Assembly (NCBI RefSeq): GCF_001514265.1
Contig: NZ_KQ948991.1
Coordinates: 1 to 64,000 of the forward strand
Length of the DNA: 64,000 nucleotides
Direction: 5' to 3'
Source of the DNA: Streptomyces resistomycificus
Lineage (GTDB): Bacteria > Actinomycetota > Actinomycetes > Streptomycetales > Streptomycetaceae
The notes beneath the pieces were generated by a model. That model made no database searches. It was not told the origin of the DNA and worked only from the letters and a program-made list of their open reading frames with translations. Positions 43,518 to 52,717 of this stretch are shown piece by piece. The translations under genes were made by a program, and so were the position numbers. The first letter of the stretch is position 1, and the number at the start of each line of letters is the position of its first letter.

Positions 43518-44315
43518 TCACATCCGCGACACGTTGCGCTCGTACACCAGCCTCAGTCCGACCAGCGTCAGCCACGGCTCGTGCTCGTCGATCACGGACG
43601 ACTCCCCGAGCACCATCGGCGCCAGGCCGCCCGTGGCGATCACCGTCACGTCCTCCGGGTCCTGGGCGAGTTCCCGGGCCATCCGGTTCACGACCCCGTC
43701 CACCTGGCCCGCGAACCCGTAGATGATCCCCGACTGCATCGCCTCGACCGTGTTCTTGCCGATGACACTCCGCGGCCGGGCGACCTCGATCTTCCGCAGC
43801 TGCGCGCCCCTGACGCCCAGCGCCTCGACGGAGATCTCGATCCCGGGCGCGATGACGCCACCGACGTACTCCCCGCGCGCGGACACCGCGTCGAACGTCG
43901 TGGCCGTACCGAAGTCCACGACGATCGCCGGCCCCCCGAACAGCTCGACCGCGGCGACCGCGTTGATGATGCGGTCCGCGCCGACCTCCTTGGGGTTGTC
44001 GGTGAGGATCGGCACGCCCGTCTTGACGCCCGGCTCGACCAGCACGGCCGGCACGTCGCCGTAATAACGCCGCGTCACCTCGCGCAGCTCGTGCAGCACG
44101 GACGGGACGGTCGCGCAGATGGCGATCCCGTCGATGCCGTCACCGAGCTCGTCCCCCAGGAGGGGATGCATGCCCATCAGGCCCTGCAACAGCACCGCCA
44201 GCTCGTCGGCCGTGCGGCGTGCGTCCGTCGAGATCCGCCAGTGCTCGACGATGTCCTCGCCGTCGAACAGACCCAGAACCGTGTGCGTGTTGCCTACGTC
44301 GATCGTGAGGAGCAT
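43518..44315 (-). CDS. coaX: type III pantothenate kinase
   Basis: 265-aa kinase, first step of CoA synthesis from pantothenate. Phosphate-binding loop MLLTIDVGNTHTVLGLFDG at the start, GADRIINAVAA in the middle (about 100-110), FGTATTFDAVS (about 127-137) and VIATGGLAPMV near the end (about 232-242) are the family motifs. It closes the NAD/pantothenate operon; nadC ends 6 nt upstream. The pathway logic is plain: panC makes the substrate and coaX uses it. Confidence 0.95.
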   Translation of the reverse strand: MLLTIDVGNTHTVLGLFDGEDIVEHWRISTDARRTADELAVLLQGLMGMHPLLGDELGDGIDGIAICATVPSVLHELREVTRRYYGDVPAVLVEPGVKTGVPILTDNPKEVGADRIINAVAAVELFGGPAIVVDFGTATTFDAVSARGEYVGGVIAPGIEISVEALGVRGAQLRKIEVARPRSVIGKNTVEAMQSGIIYGFAGQVDGVVNRMARELAQDPEDVTVIATGGLAPMVLGESSVIDEHEPWLTLVGLRLVYERNVSRM

Positions 44316-44320
44316 CGCGA

Positions 44321-45298
44321 CTACTCCGCCTCGCGAAGGTCCAGGCCGATGTCCAGGATCGGCGAGGAGTGAGTGAGGGCCCCCACGGCGAGGTAGTCGA
44401 CGCCGGTGTCCGCGTACGCCCTGGCGTTCTCGAGGGTGAGCCGCCCGGACGCCTCGAGGGCGGCGCGGCCGTGCACGAGCGCGACCGCCTCCTCGCACTC
44501 CCCCGGCGTGAAGTTGTCCAGCAGGATCAGGTCGGCGCCCGCGTCCACGACCTCGCGCAGCTGGTGCAGGGTGTCGACCTCGACCTCGATCGGGACGTCC
44601 GGGAAGGTCTCGCGTACCGCCTTGAAGGCCTGTCCGACGCCGCCCGCGGCGACCACGTGGTTGTCCTTGACCAGGGCCGCGTCGGACAGCGACATGCGGT
44701 GGTTGACGCCGCCGCCGCAGCGCACCGCGAACTTCTCCAGGGAACGCAGTCCCGGCGTCGTCTTGCGGGTGTCCCGGACGCGCGCCTTGGTGCCCTCCAG
44801 GACGTCCGCCCACGCGCGCGTGGCGGTCGCGATGCCCGACAGACGGCACAGCAGGTTGAGCGCGCTGCGCTCGGCGGTGAGCAGGTCACGCGTGCGCGTG
44901 GTGACCGACAGGAGCTTCTGCCCGGCCTCCACCCGGTCCCCGTCCTCCACGTGCCGTTCGACCTCGAACTCGTCCGTGCAGACGACCGAGACGACCGCTT
45001 CGGCGACCCTGAGGCCGGCCACGACGCCCGCCTCACGCGCGGTGAAGTCGGCCGTGGCGACGGCGTCCTCGGGGATGGTCGCGACCGTCGTCACGTCCAC
45101 GCCGTGGTCGAGGTCCTCCTGGATGGCGACGTTGGCGATGTCCTCGACCTCCACGGGGTCGAGTCCGGCGTCGGCCAGGAGCTGCGCGAGCGCGGGGTCG
45201 AGCCCGCACTCCATGTACTCCTCTTCGGCGTCCGCGCCACAGGCACAGCCGTCGCCGCAGCCGCCGCTCTGGGCGAGGGGAAGGTCGGGGGTGCTCAC
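44321..45298 (-). CDS. nadC: nicotinate-nucleotide pyrophosphorylase (quinolinate PRTase)
   Basis: 325-aa enzyme that converts quinolinate and PRPP to nicotinate mononucleotide. Motifs: HGVDVTTVATIPED, NLLCRLSGIATATRAW, VRDTRKTTPGLRSLEKFAV, CGGGVNHRMSLSDAALVKDN and IEVEVDTLHQL. The first 30 residues add a Cys-rich segment (GGCGDGCACGADAEEEYMEC) that is not part of the usual enzyme and could bind metal. GTG 45298 begins 5 nt after the nadB stop, with AGGAGC upstream. It follows nadB in the operon. Confidence 0.94.
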   Translation of the reverse strand: MSTPDLPLAQSGGCGDGCACGADAEEEYMECGLDPALAQLLADAGLDPVEVEDIANVAIQEDLDHGVDVTTVATIPEDAVATADFTAREAGVVAGLRVAEAVVSVVCTDEFEVERHVEDGDRVEAGQKLLSVTTRTRDLLTAERSALNLLCRLSGIATATRAWADVLEGTKARVRDTRKTTPGLRSLEKFAVRCGGGVNHRMSLSDAALVKDNHVVAAGGVGQAFKAVRETFPDVPIEVEVDTLHQLREVVDAGADLILLDNFTPGECEEAVALVHGRAALEASGRLTLENARAYADTGVDYLAVGALTHSSPILDIGLDLREAE

Positions 45299-45303
45299 TT
45301 CTG

Positions 45304-47028
45304 TCACTGCTCCTGGGGACGGTGGGGCTGCTGGCGGGTCGGTGGGAAGTCTGGGGTGTCCGTGGTGTGTACGGCCAGCGTCCGGTCGGGATTCAGCCGT
45401 ACGACGATGTGGCGGCGCCAGGCCGTGTCGTCGCGCTCCGCGTGGTCCTCGCGCCAGTGGCAGCCGCGGGTCTCCTCGCGCACACGGGCGGCGGCGACCA
45501 GGACGCGGGCCACACACAGGAGGTTGGTGGCCTCCCAGGTGTCGACGCCGGGCTCGGCCGTCTTGCCGTTCTCGTCGAGGGCGTCCCGCGCCTCACTGTG
45601 CAGCCGCTGGAGGGCGTCCGCGGCGGTCGCGAGGGACTCGGCGGAGCGCAGGACGCCCGCGCCCCGCGTCATGGTCCGCTGGATCGCGAACCGGGCCTCG
45701 GGCGCCAGCAGGGGGTGGGCGGGCTTCTCGGGGCGCTCGACGGGCGCGGGCACGCGCGCGAGGAGGCCGTCGTCCGCCCGGCGGGCGGCGATGTCGGCGG
45801 CGATGCGCTCGGCGTAGACCAGGCCCTCCAGGAGGGAGTTCGACGCGAGCCGGTTCGCGCCGTGCACGCCGGTGCAGGCGACCTCGCCGCACGCGTACAG
45901 GCCGGCGACGGTGGTCCGGCCGCGGGAGTCGGTGCGGACGCCGCCCGAGGCGTAGTGGGCGGCCGGGGCGACCGGGATGGGCTCGTGGACCGGGTCGATG
46001 CCGTGGGCGCGGCAGGCGGCGAGGATCGTCGGGAAGCGGTGCTCCCACATGTCGGCGCCGAAGTGCCGGGCGTCGAGGAACATCTGCTCGACGTCCTGCT
46101 CCCGCATGCGGCGCATGATGCCCTTGGCGACGATGTCCCGGGGCGCCAGTTCGGCGAGTTCGTGCTGGCCGACCATGAAGCGTACGCCGTCGGCGTCGAC
46201 CAGGTGGGCGCCCTCACCGCGCACCGCCTCGGAGACGAGGGGCTGCTGGCCCTCGGCGTCGGCGCCGAGGAAGAGCACGGTGGGGTGGAACTGCACGAAC
46301 TCGAGGTCCGAGACCTCGGCGCCGGCGCGCAGGGCCAGCGCGACGCCGTCGCCCGTCGACACGGACGGGTTGGTGGTCGCCGAGAAGACCTGGCCCATGC
46401 CGCCGGTCGCGAGGACGACCGCGGGAGCGTGCACGGCGCCCACGCCGTCGTGCTGGCCCTCGCCCATGACGTGCAGGCTCACGCCCGCGGTGCGGCCGTC
46501 GGCGTCCGTCAGGAGGTCCAGGACGAGCGCGTTCTCGATCGTGCGCAGGCCCCGCGCGCGTACCGCCTCGACGAGCGCCCGCGAGATCTCCGCCCCGGTC
46601 GCGTCGCCGCCCGCGTGGGCTATCCGGCGGCGGTGGTGACCGCCCTCGCGGGTCAGCTCCAGGCGGCCCTCCTCGGACTCGTCGAAGTGGGCGCCGGTCT
46701 CGATGAGCCGGCGCACGGCGTCGGGCCCTTCGGTGACGAGGATCCGTACGGCCTCCTCGTCGCACAGGCCCGCGCCCGCCACCAGCGTGTCGTCCAGGTG
46801 CTGTTCGGGTGTGTCGCCCTCGCCGAGGGCCGCGGCGATACCGCCCTGGGCCCAGCGGGTGGAGCCGTCGTCCAGTCGGGCCTTGGTGACCACGACCGTC
46901 GTCATGCCCTCGGCCTCGCAGCGCAGGGCGGCGGTGAGCCCGGCGACCCCGGAGCCGACGACGATCACGTCGGCGTCGATGGACCAGCCCGGTGCCGGCG
47001 CGTGCAGTCGTATGCCTGTGCTGGTCAC
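45304..47028 (-). CDS. nadB: L-aspartate oxidase
   Basis: 574-aa FAD enzyme that oxidises aspartate to iminoaspartate, the first step of de novo NAD synthesis. FAD-binding [20 protein letters not shown] at the N-terminus, [20 protein letters not shown] (about 57-76), [14 protein letters not shown] and the C-terminal [20 protein letters not shown] with [15 protein letters not shown] 47028 overlaps the end of panC by 4 nt. nadA is not in this window, so quinolinate synthase must be encoded elsewhere. Confidence 0.95.
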   Translation of the reverse strand: MTSTGIRLHAPAPGWSIDADVIVVGSGVAGLTAALRCEAEGMTTVVVTKARLDDGSTRWAQGGIAAALGEGDTPEQHLDDTLVAGAGLCDEEAVRILVTEGPDAVRRLIETGAHFDESEEGRLELTREGGHHRRRIAHAGGDATGAEISRALVEAVRARGLRTIENALVLDLLTDADGRTAGVSLHVMGEGQHDGVGAVHAPAVVLATGGMGQVFSATTNPSVSTGDGVALALRAGAEVSDLEFVQFHPTVLFLGADAEGQQPLVSEAVRGEGAHLVDADGVRFMVGQHELAELAPRDIVAKGIMRRMREQDVEQMFLDARHFGADMWEHRFPTILAACRAHGIDPVHEPIPVAPAAHYASGGVRTDSRGRTTVAGLYACGEVACTGVHGANRLASNSLLEGLVYAERIAADIAARRADDGLLARVPAPVERPEKPAHPLLAPEARFAIQRTMTRGAGVLRSAESLATAADALQRLHSEARDALDENGKTAEPGVDTWEATNLLCVARVLVAAARVREETRGCHWREDHAERDDTAWRRHIVVRLNPDRTLAVHTTDTPDFPPTRQQPHRPQEQ

Positions 47029-48017
47029 GAGGCGGCTCCGAAGGTTAGGGGGATGTTGTCGATCAGCCGGGTCGTGCCGACCCGGGCGGCGACGGCGAGG
47101 ACGGCCTCGCCGGTGAAGTCGTCCTCGATCTCGGTGAAGTCGGACGGGTCGACCAGTGCCAGGTAGTCCAGGGCCAGCGGCGGGGAGAGCCGGCCGGCGT
47201 CGTCGAGGACCAGGCGGGCGGCGGCGCGGACGGCCGTGGGGCCTGCCGGGGAGGCCTTCGCGACGGCGTGGGTGTCGGCGGCCGCGCGGGACTCCCCTAT
47301 GGCGCTGAGCGCCTCGGCACGGGCGTGCGTGGCTGGCACCTCGCGGGCCCGCGCGCGCAGCGCCTCCTGTGCCGCGTGCCGGTCGCGGCCCGCGAACAGT
47401 GCGCGAGACAGCGCGAGGGCCGTGCGCCGCTCCTCGGGCCGGAGGTAGCGGTTGCGGCTGGAGAGGGCGAGGCCGTCCTCCTCGCGCACGGTGGGTACGC
47501 CGACGATCTCGACGCCGAAGTTCAGGTCCCGGGCCATGCGGCGGATCAGGGCGAGCTGCTGGGCGTCCTTCTGGCCGTAGAGGGCGATGTCGGGGCGGGT
47601 GAGGTGCAGCAGTTTGGCGACGACGGTGAGCATCCCGTCGAAGTGGCCCGGACGCGAGGCGCCCTCCAGGCGCTCCCCCATCGGGCCGGCGCTGACGCGC
47701 ACCTGGGGTTCGCCGCCCGGGTAGACCTCCTCGACGGCCGGGGCGAACACCGCGTCCGCGCCCGCGCCCTCGGCGATCTTGAGGTCGGCGTCCAGGGTGC
47801 GCGGGTAGCGGTCGAGGTCCTCGCCCTTGCCGAACTGCAGCGGGTTCACGAAGACGGTGACCACGACCTCGCCGTCCGGTCCGGCGATCTCACGGGCGGT
47901 GCGGATCAGGGTGGCGTGCCCCTCGTGCAGGGCGCCCATGGTCATCACGACGGCGCGACGGCCCACGCGTGCGCGTGCGTGCAGTTCGTCGGCGGTGCGC
48001 AGCAGGGCGGTGGTCAT
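47025..48017 (-). CDS. panC: pantothenate synthetase (pantoate-beta-alanine ligase)
   Basis: 330-aa ATP-dependent ligase joining pantoate and beta-alanine. Motifs: [20 protein letters not shown] (HIGH-type, about 22-41), [40 protein letters not shown] and [20 protein letters not shown] with a Ser-Arg-Asn-Arg motif. It overlaps the stop of the DUF2520 gene and the start of nadB by 4 nt each, so all three are tightly coupled. A 50-residue insertion-like Ala/Arg segment near 205-250 is unusual. Confidence 0.95.
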   Translation of the reverse strand: MTTALLRTADELHARARVGRRAVVMTMGALHEGHATLIRTAREIAGPDGEVVVTVFVNPLQFGKGEDLDRYPRTLDADLKIAEGAGADAVFAPAVEEVYPGGEPQVRVSAGPMGERLEGASRPGHFDGMLTVVAKLLHLTRPDIALYGQKDAQQLALIRRMARDLNFGVEIVGVPTVREEDGLALSSRNRYLRPEERRTALALSRALFAGRDRHAAQEALRARAREVPATHARAEALSAIGESRAAADTHAVAKASPAGPTAVRAAARLVLDDAGRLSPPLALDYLALVDPSDFTEIEDDFTGEAVLAVAARVGTTRLIDNIPLTFGAAS

Positions 48018-48943
48018 CGGGTGTCCCCTTCGGTGCCGTCGGTCCCGTGGGCGAGTACCCCGAGGAGGTCCTCCGCGAGTTCCGGCTTCAGCAGGCCGTG
48101 GGCGAGGGCGCGGTCCGCGGTCGCGCGGGCCATCGCCAGGTAGCCGGCGACGGTCTGCGGGGCGTGCTTGCGCAGTTCGATGACGTGGGCGGCGACAGTG
48201 CCCGCGTCCCCGCGCGCGACAGGGCCGGTGAGGGCCGCGTCACCGGAGCGCAGGGCGTTGTCGAGGGCGGCGCCGAGCAGCGGGCCGAGCATCCGGTCGG
48301 GGGCGGCGACCCCGGCCGTGCGCAGCAGCTCCATGGACTGGGCGACCAGCGTCACCAGGTGGTTGGCGCCCAGCGCGAGAGCCGCGTGGTAGAGCGGCCG
48401 GTTCTCCTCGGCGATCCACTCGGGCTCGCCGCCCATCTCGATGACGAGGGCCTCGGCGGCCAGCCGCAGCTCGTCGGGTGCCGTGACGCCGAAGGAGCAG
48501 CCGGCCAGGCGCTGGACGTCCACAGGGGTGCCGGTGAAGGTCATCGCCGGGTGCAGGGCGAGCGGCAGCGCGCCCGCGCGCAGGGCCGGGTCCAGGACCT
48601 TCGCGCCGTACCGTCCGGAGGTGTGCACGAGCAGCTGTCCGGGCCGGACCGCGCCGGTGTCGACGAGGCCCTCGACCAGCCCCACGAGCGCGTCGTCGGG
48701 GACGGTCAGCAGCACCAGGTCGACGCGCCGCATGACCTCGGCGGGCGGGACGACCGGCACCTCGGGCAGCATCTCGGCGGCGCGTTTCCTGGAGACGTCG
48801 GAGACACCCGAGACGGCCACCGGGCGGTGTCCGGCGAGTTGCAGGGACGCGGCGAGCGCGGGGCCCACCCGGCCGGCGCCGATGACGCCGACGGTGAGCC
48901 GCGCGGGGCGGTCCTTGGGGTCTGGCTGGTGGACTGTACTCAC
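48014..48943 (-). CDS. Rossmann-fold/DUF2520 protein, candidate ketopantoate reductase
   Basis: 309-aa dehydrogenase-like protein. N-terminal NAD(P) loop [19 protein letters not shown] (about 16-34), then [19 protein letters not shown] and [16 protein letters not shown]; the C-terminal domain has the family pattern [12 protein letters not shown] and [20 protein letters not shown] with a His and Asn. It is first in the operon with panC (4-nt overlap). Such DUF2520 proteins next to panC/panD in actinobacteria are candidates for the PanG-type ketopantoate reductase. The reaction is inferred from neighbourhood and fold only. Confidence 0.85.
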   Translation of the reverse strand: MSTVHQPDPKDRPARLTVGVIGAGRVGPALAASLQLAGHRPVAVSGVSDVSRKRAAEMLPEVPVVPPAEVMRRVDLVLLTVPDDALVGLVEGLVDTGAVRPGQLLVHTSGRYGAKVLDPALRAGALPLALHPAMTFTGTPVDVQRLAGCSFGVTAPDELRLAAEALVIEMGGEPEWIAEENRPLYHAALALGANHLVTLVAQSMELLRTAGVAAPDRMLGPLLGAALDNALRSGDAALTGPVARGDAGTVAAHVIELRKHAPQTVAGYLAMARATADRALAHGLLKPELAEDLLGVLAHGTDGTEGDTR

Positions 48944-49161
48944 GCGACGGCGGCCTTCCCGTTCCAGTCCGCTCTGGGTACCGGACGATTTCTCGTCATG
49001 TTAACGCGATCGGTTCCGGGGCCGTCCGGTTGTCCACAGGCTGTGGGTTCCCGGCCGGCCCGCTGGGCACGGCCGGGCGGTGCGGCGCGCACCGCGCGGG
49101 CGGCGACGGGACGGCGGAAACGCGTGTGCCCGCACGGACCCTCGCGCGGCATGATCCGAGC

Positions 49162-50346
49162 ATGACGGATACGGCGGAACAGGGCGCGGGCGCTGAGCAG
49201 TCGGCACGGGAACGGCTACGGGAACGGCGGGCGAGCGCCCACAACGACGCCGAGCGCGTGCTGTCACGCGCGGGCTTTCGCAGGTCGCTGCGTGAACAGC
49301 TCGCTCGTCTGCAGGAGACGGCACCGCACGTGTACGACCTGGACGAGCCCGGTGACATGTACGGCGACCGGATCGTGGAGTCCCTGGAGAGGCGCGTCGC
49401 CTCTCTCCTGGGCACCGAGGCCGCAGCGTTCTTCCCGACCGGCACGATGGCCCAGCAGATCGCCCTGCGCTGCTGGGCGGGCCGCACCGGCAACCCCACG
49501 GTGGCGTTGCACGCGCTCGCCCACCCCGAGGTGCACGAGCGGAACGCGCTCAGCGAGGTCGCGGGGCTGCGCCCGGTCCGTGTGACGAGCGAGCCCCGCC
49601 TGCCCACGGCCGAGGAGGTGCGGGACTTCGAGGAGCCGTTCGGGGCGTTGATGCTGGAACTGCCCCTCAGGGACGCCGGTTTCGTGCTGCCCTCCTGGGA
49701 GGAGCTGACGGAGGTCGTGGCGGCGGCACGCGAGCGTGACGCGGTGGTGCACTTCGACGGCGCGCGCCTGTGGGAGTCCACCGTCCACTTCGGCCGGCCC
49801 CTGGAGGAGATCGCCGGCCTGGCGGACAGCGTCTACGTGTCGTTCTACAAGTCGCTCGACGGCTTCGGCGGCGCCGCCCTGGCGGGCCCGGAGACGCTGG
49901 TGGAGGAGGCCAGGACCTGGCGCCACCGCTACGGCGGCACGGTCTTCCAGCAGTTCCCGACGGCTCTGTCGGCGCTCGTCGGGCTGGAACGGGAGCTGCC
50001 CCGGCTGCCGGAGTACGTGGCCCACGCGCGCGTGGTCGCCGCCGCGCTGCGCGAGGGCTTCGCCGCGGCCGGCGTGCCCTGGGCACGCGTCTTCCCCGAG
50101 GAGCCGCACACCCACGAGTTCCAGGTCTGGCTGCCCTACGACCCTGACGTCCTCGCCGAGGCGGCCCTGAGGCAGGCCGAGGAGACGAGAACAATGCTCT
50201 TCGGCGTCCCCTGGGGCCGGGGCGGACCGGGCCTGGGTGTCACCGAGGTCACCGTCCGCGCCGACGGCCTGAAGTGGACGGCCGACGACGTACGCGAGGC
50301 GGTCGCGGACTTCGTCGCCCGGGTGAGCGAGGTGGCCGGCGCCTAG
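49162..50346 (+). CDS. threonine aldolase-like beta-eliminating lyase (PLP)
   Basis: 394-aa fold-type I PLP enzyme of the low-specificity L-threonine aldolase family. PLP site: SVYVSFYKSLDGFGGAALAG, with the Schiff-base Lys (about residue 231), and the Asp-Gly-Ala-Arg of VVHFDGARLWES. The N-terminal part PTGTMAQQIALRCWA binds cofactor phosphate. The first about 40 residues are Arg/Glu-rich and not part of the core. ATG 49162 follows CATGAT by 7 nt. It would cleave threonine-like beta-hydroxy amino acids to glycine plus aldehyde; the true substrate is unknown. It is divergent from the pan/nad operon. Confidence 0.88.
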   Translation: MTDTAEQGAGAEQSARERLRERRASAHNDAERVLSRAGFRRSLREQLARLQETAPHVYDLDEPGDMYGDRIVESLERRVASLLGTEAAAFFPTGTMAQQIALRCWAGRTGNPTVALHALAHPEVHERNALSEVAGLRPVRVTSEPRLPTAEEVRDFEEPFGALMLELPLRDAGFVLPSWEELTEVVAAARERDAVVHFDGARLWESTVHFGRPLEEIAGLADSVYVSFYKSLDGFGGAALAGPETLVEEARTWRHRYGGTVFQQFPTALSALVGLERELPRLPEYVAHARVVAAALREGFAAAGVPWARVFPEEPHTHEFQVWLPYDPDVLAEAALRQAEETRTMLFGVPWGRGGPGLGVTEVTVRADGLKWTADDVREAVADFVARVSEVAGA

Positions 50347-50404
50347 GTGGGCAGGTGGAACGCGCCCGGGGGAGTCAGCACGCGGACCGGGAGCGTGGGT
50401 GCAG

Positions 50405-50590
50405 TCACCGGTCCAGGGCCCGCCGTATCCGCCCGCGGGCCGGGCGCTGCGCGAGGACCGCGCCGAAGCGCCGGTGGTCGCGCAGTTCCCGCACGATCTG
50501 CCAGTCGTTCGCCCCGGGTGCGGGCGGCAGGGGCTCGCCCAGGCGCTGGGCGCGGTGGGTGTCGAGGAGGTACTGCTGGGTGATGCTCAT
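50405..50590 (-). CDS. small conserved hypothetical protein (61 aa)
   Basis: 61-aa basic, helical protein: MSITQQYLLDTHRAQRLGEP, WQIVRELRDHRRFGAVLAQR and a strongly basic tail. The ATG at 50590 has GAGAGGTG 6 nt upstream. The upstream DNA (50605-50690) is a tandem-repeat region, so the longer frame to 50812 is not coding. Divergent from the ArsR-like regulator; small proteins of this shape often sit beside such regulators in streptomycetes. Confidence 0.7.
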   Translation of the reverse strand: MSITQQYLLDTHRAQRLGEPLPPAPGANDWQIVRELRDHRRFGAVLAQRPARGRIRRALDR

Positions 50591-50604
50591 GACGGTCACC
50601 TCTC

Positions 50605-50690
50605 GGGACGTAGGAGACGTGGCAGACGTGGGAGGCCTGGGAGACGTAGGAAGCCTGGGAGACGTAGGAGATGTGGACGGCGTCGAGGAG
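50605..50690. repeat. 18-bp direct repeats between the small gene and the ArsR-like gene
   Basis: Units of the type GCCTGGGAGACGTAGGAA follow each other with small changes. The core GAGACGT occurs about four times, preceded by GACGTAGGAGACGTGGCAGACGTGG, so the array extends to the leader of the small gene. Confidence 0.75.
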
Positions 50691-50853
50691 GCGTTGAGCG
50701 GCGATGTGGCGGCATCGGCTCCGCGGCTGCCCCGTGCTTCCAGGTGCTCCCCGGTGATCCCAGGTTGCGCCGCCACGGCCGCGGAGTCGCGTCGGTTGAC
50801 CGAGCCCGTCAATCGACGACGGCGATGTCGGTGGCGGGGTGCACCATGAGGTC

Positions 50854-51960
50854 ATGAGCGTGCACATCGACATCGCGGGGCTGCGGCCGGAGAGGATCGC
50901 CGTCGTCCTCTCACCCCTGGCCGAGCTCGGCATGGCGCTGCACGCGCTCGCCGAGCCGGGGCACCATCCAGGCCTGCAGGGCTGGGTGACGGGCGTGACG
51001 GCCCGGCTCGACTCGCATCTGGCCGACCGGATGTGCGAGGCGGACTTCCTGTGGCGGACGACGTTCTCGGACCTCTTCATGCCCTTCGCCGGCGTCCCCG
51101 GCAGGAGCACGCTCCCGGGGGCCACGCTCGCCGAGGACCTCGACCTGGTGGACAAGCTGACGGACGAGCAGTTCGTGGACGCCGCCCTGGAGTTCACGTG
51201 CGCGCTGCCCTACGACTCGCAGGGACCCGACGCCCTCTCGGACGCCGAGGTGCGCCGCCGCGCACTGGAGCTGGCGGCGGCACGCGGACCCCGGCAGGTG
51301 CGGTTCAGCGAGCGGCTGCTGGACGACCCGCCGCGGATCCGGGCCTGGCTCCGGCAGTTCCTGGAGGACTGCGACGAGGCGTTCTTCGCTGAGGCCTGGT
51401 CCCGGCTGCGGCACCAGCTCGCGGCGGACGCCCGCCACAAGACGGACCTCCTGCGCCGCAAGGGGGCGGCCGAGGCCCTGGCCTCGGTGTCCCCCGCGGT
51501 GGCGCTCGACGAGTCCGCCGCGCGCATCACCGTCGACAAGCTGGGCAACGGCCGGTCGGCCACCGAGGACGGCGGCCTCCTACTCGTCCCGACGAGCCTG
51601 GGCTGGCCACATCTGAGCGTCCTGCACCGCTACGGCTGGCAGCCGACCCTGCACTATCCGGTCGGCTCACCGGAGCTCGCCGCGCCGCCCTCGGTGGAGC
51701 AGCTGGCTCTGCGGATGACCGCCCTCTCCCACCCCGTCCGCATGCGGATCTGCCGCCACCTGGCCCGCAGCGCCTACACCACCAGCGAGCTGGCCAGGGT
51801 GCACGGCATGACGGCACCCGAGATATCCCGGCACCTCGGCGTGCTGAAGAAGGCGGGCCTGATCACCACGCGCCGCCGCGGCAGATACGTCCTGCACCAG
51901 CTGGACGTCACGGTGGTGGCCCGGCTGGGCAGCGACTTCCTGGAGGGAATCCTCCGATAG
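50854..51960 (+). CDS. ArsR-type winged-helix regulator with DUF5937-like N-terminus
   Basis: 368-aa regulator. Residues about 1-270 form a large helical domain (SVHIDIAGLRPERIAVVLSP, ATLAEDLDLVDKLTDEQFVD) of the DUF5937 type. The C-terminus (about 275-368) is an ArsR helix-turn-helix: EQLALRMTALSHPVRMRICR, TTSELARVHGMTAPEISRHL and KKAGLITTRRRGRYVLHQL. No conserved metal-binding Cys pair is visible, so it may respond to an organic ligand or a protein. ATG 50854 (MSVHIDIAG) has CACCAT 6 nt upstream; GTG 50839 is an alternative. Confidence 0.85.
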   Translation: MSVHIDIAGLRPERIAVVLSPLAELGMALHALAEPGHHPGLQGWVTGVTARLDSHLADRMCEADFLWRTTFSDLFMPFAGVPGRSTLPGATLAEDLDLVDKLTDEQFVDAALEFTCALPYDSQGPDALSDAEVRRRALELAAARGPRQVRFSERLLDDPPRIRAWLRQFLEDCDEAFFAEAWSRLRHQLAADARHKTDLLRRKGAAEALASVSPAVALDESAARITVDKLGNGRSATEDGGLLLVPTSLGWPHLSVLHRYGWQPTLHYPVGSPELAAPPSVEQLALRMTALSHPVRMRICRHLARSAYTTSELARVHGMTAPEISRHLGVLKKAGLITTRRRGRYVLHQLDVTVVARLGSDFLEGILR

Positions 51961-51990
51961 CCCCGGGGCGCTTCGGCGACGAGGGCGGTG

Positions 51991-52662
51991 CTAGCCGTGC
52001 CCGCCCGCCCGCACCAACCCCGTCTCGTACGCCAGAACCACCACCTGCACCCGGTCCCGCAGCCCGAGCTTGGTCAGGATGCGGCCCACATGGGTCTTGA
52101 CGGTCGCCTCGGACAGCACGAGCCGCGCCGCGATCTCGCCGTTGGACAGCCCCTGGGCGACCAGCACCATGACCTCGCGCTCGCGGTCGGTGAGCCGCTC
52201 CAGCTCCTTGAACTGGGGCTCCTTGCCGGCGCTGGGCAGCATCGGCGCGAAGCGGTCGAGCAGGCGGCGGGTGGTCGAGGGGGCCACCACCGCGTCGCCG
52301 CTGTGCACCGCGCGGATGGCGGCCAGCAGCTCGCCGGGCGGCACGTCCTTGAGCATGAACCCGGAGGCTCCGGCCTTCAGCCCGGAGAAGGCGTACTCGT
52401 CGAGGTCGAAGGTGGTCAGGATCAGCACCTTCGGCGGCTCGGCCTCCATGCAGATGCGGCGGGTGGTCTCCACCCCGTCCAGCTTCGGCATGCGCACGTC
52501 CATCAGGACCACGTCGACGGGGGTCGACCGCAGCACCTGGAGGGCCTCGACGCCGTCGCCCGCCTCCGCGACGACCTCCATGTCCGGCTGGGCGGCGAGC
52601 ACCATCCGGAACCCGGTGCGCAGCAGCACCTGGTCGTCGACGAGCATCACGCGGATCGCCAT
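51991..52662 (-). CDS. LuxR/NarL-family response regulator
   Basis: 223-aa two-component regulator. Receiver: VMLVDDQVLLRTGFRMVLAA with the acidic pair, phospho-acceptor Asp in DVVLMDVRMPKLDG (about residue 54) and Lys in FMLKDVPPGEL (about 104). The C-terminal helix-turn-helix LTDREREVMVLVAQGLSNGE and VKTHVGRILTKLGL binds DNA. The kinase gene lies 55 nt upstream on the same strand, so it is its partner. Confidence 0.95.
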   Translation of the reverse strand: MAIRVMLVDDQVLLRTGFRMVLAAQPDMEVVAEAGDGVEALQVLRSTPVDVVLMDVRMPKLDGVETTRRICMEAEPPKVLILTTFDLDEYAFSGLKAGASGFMLKDVPPGELLAAIRAVHSGDAVVAPSTTRRLLDRFAPMLPSAGKEPQFKELERLTDREREVMVLVAQGLSNGEIAARLVLSEATVKTHVGRILTKLGLRDRVQVVVLAYETGLVRAGGHG

Positions 52663-52717
52663 CGGGGCCTCTCTTCAAGGGATCGTTACAGGTGTCAATG
52701 AAGGACGTACGTCGGCG

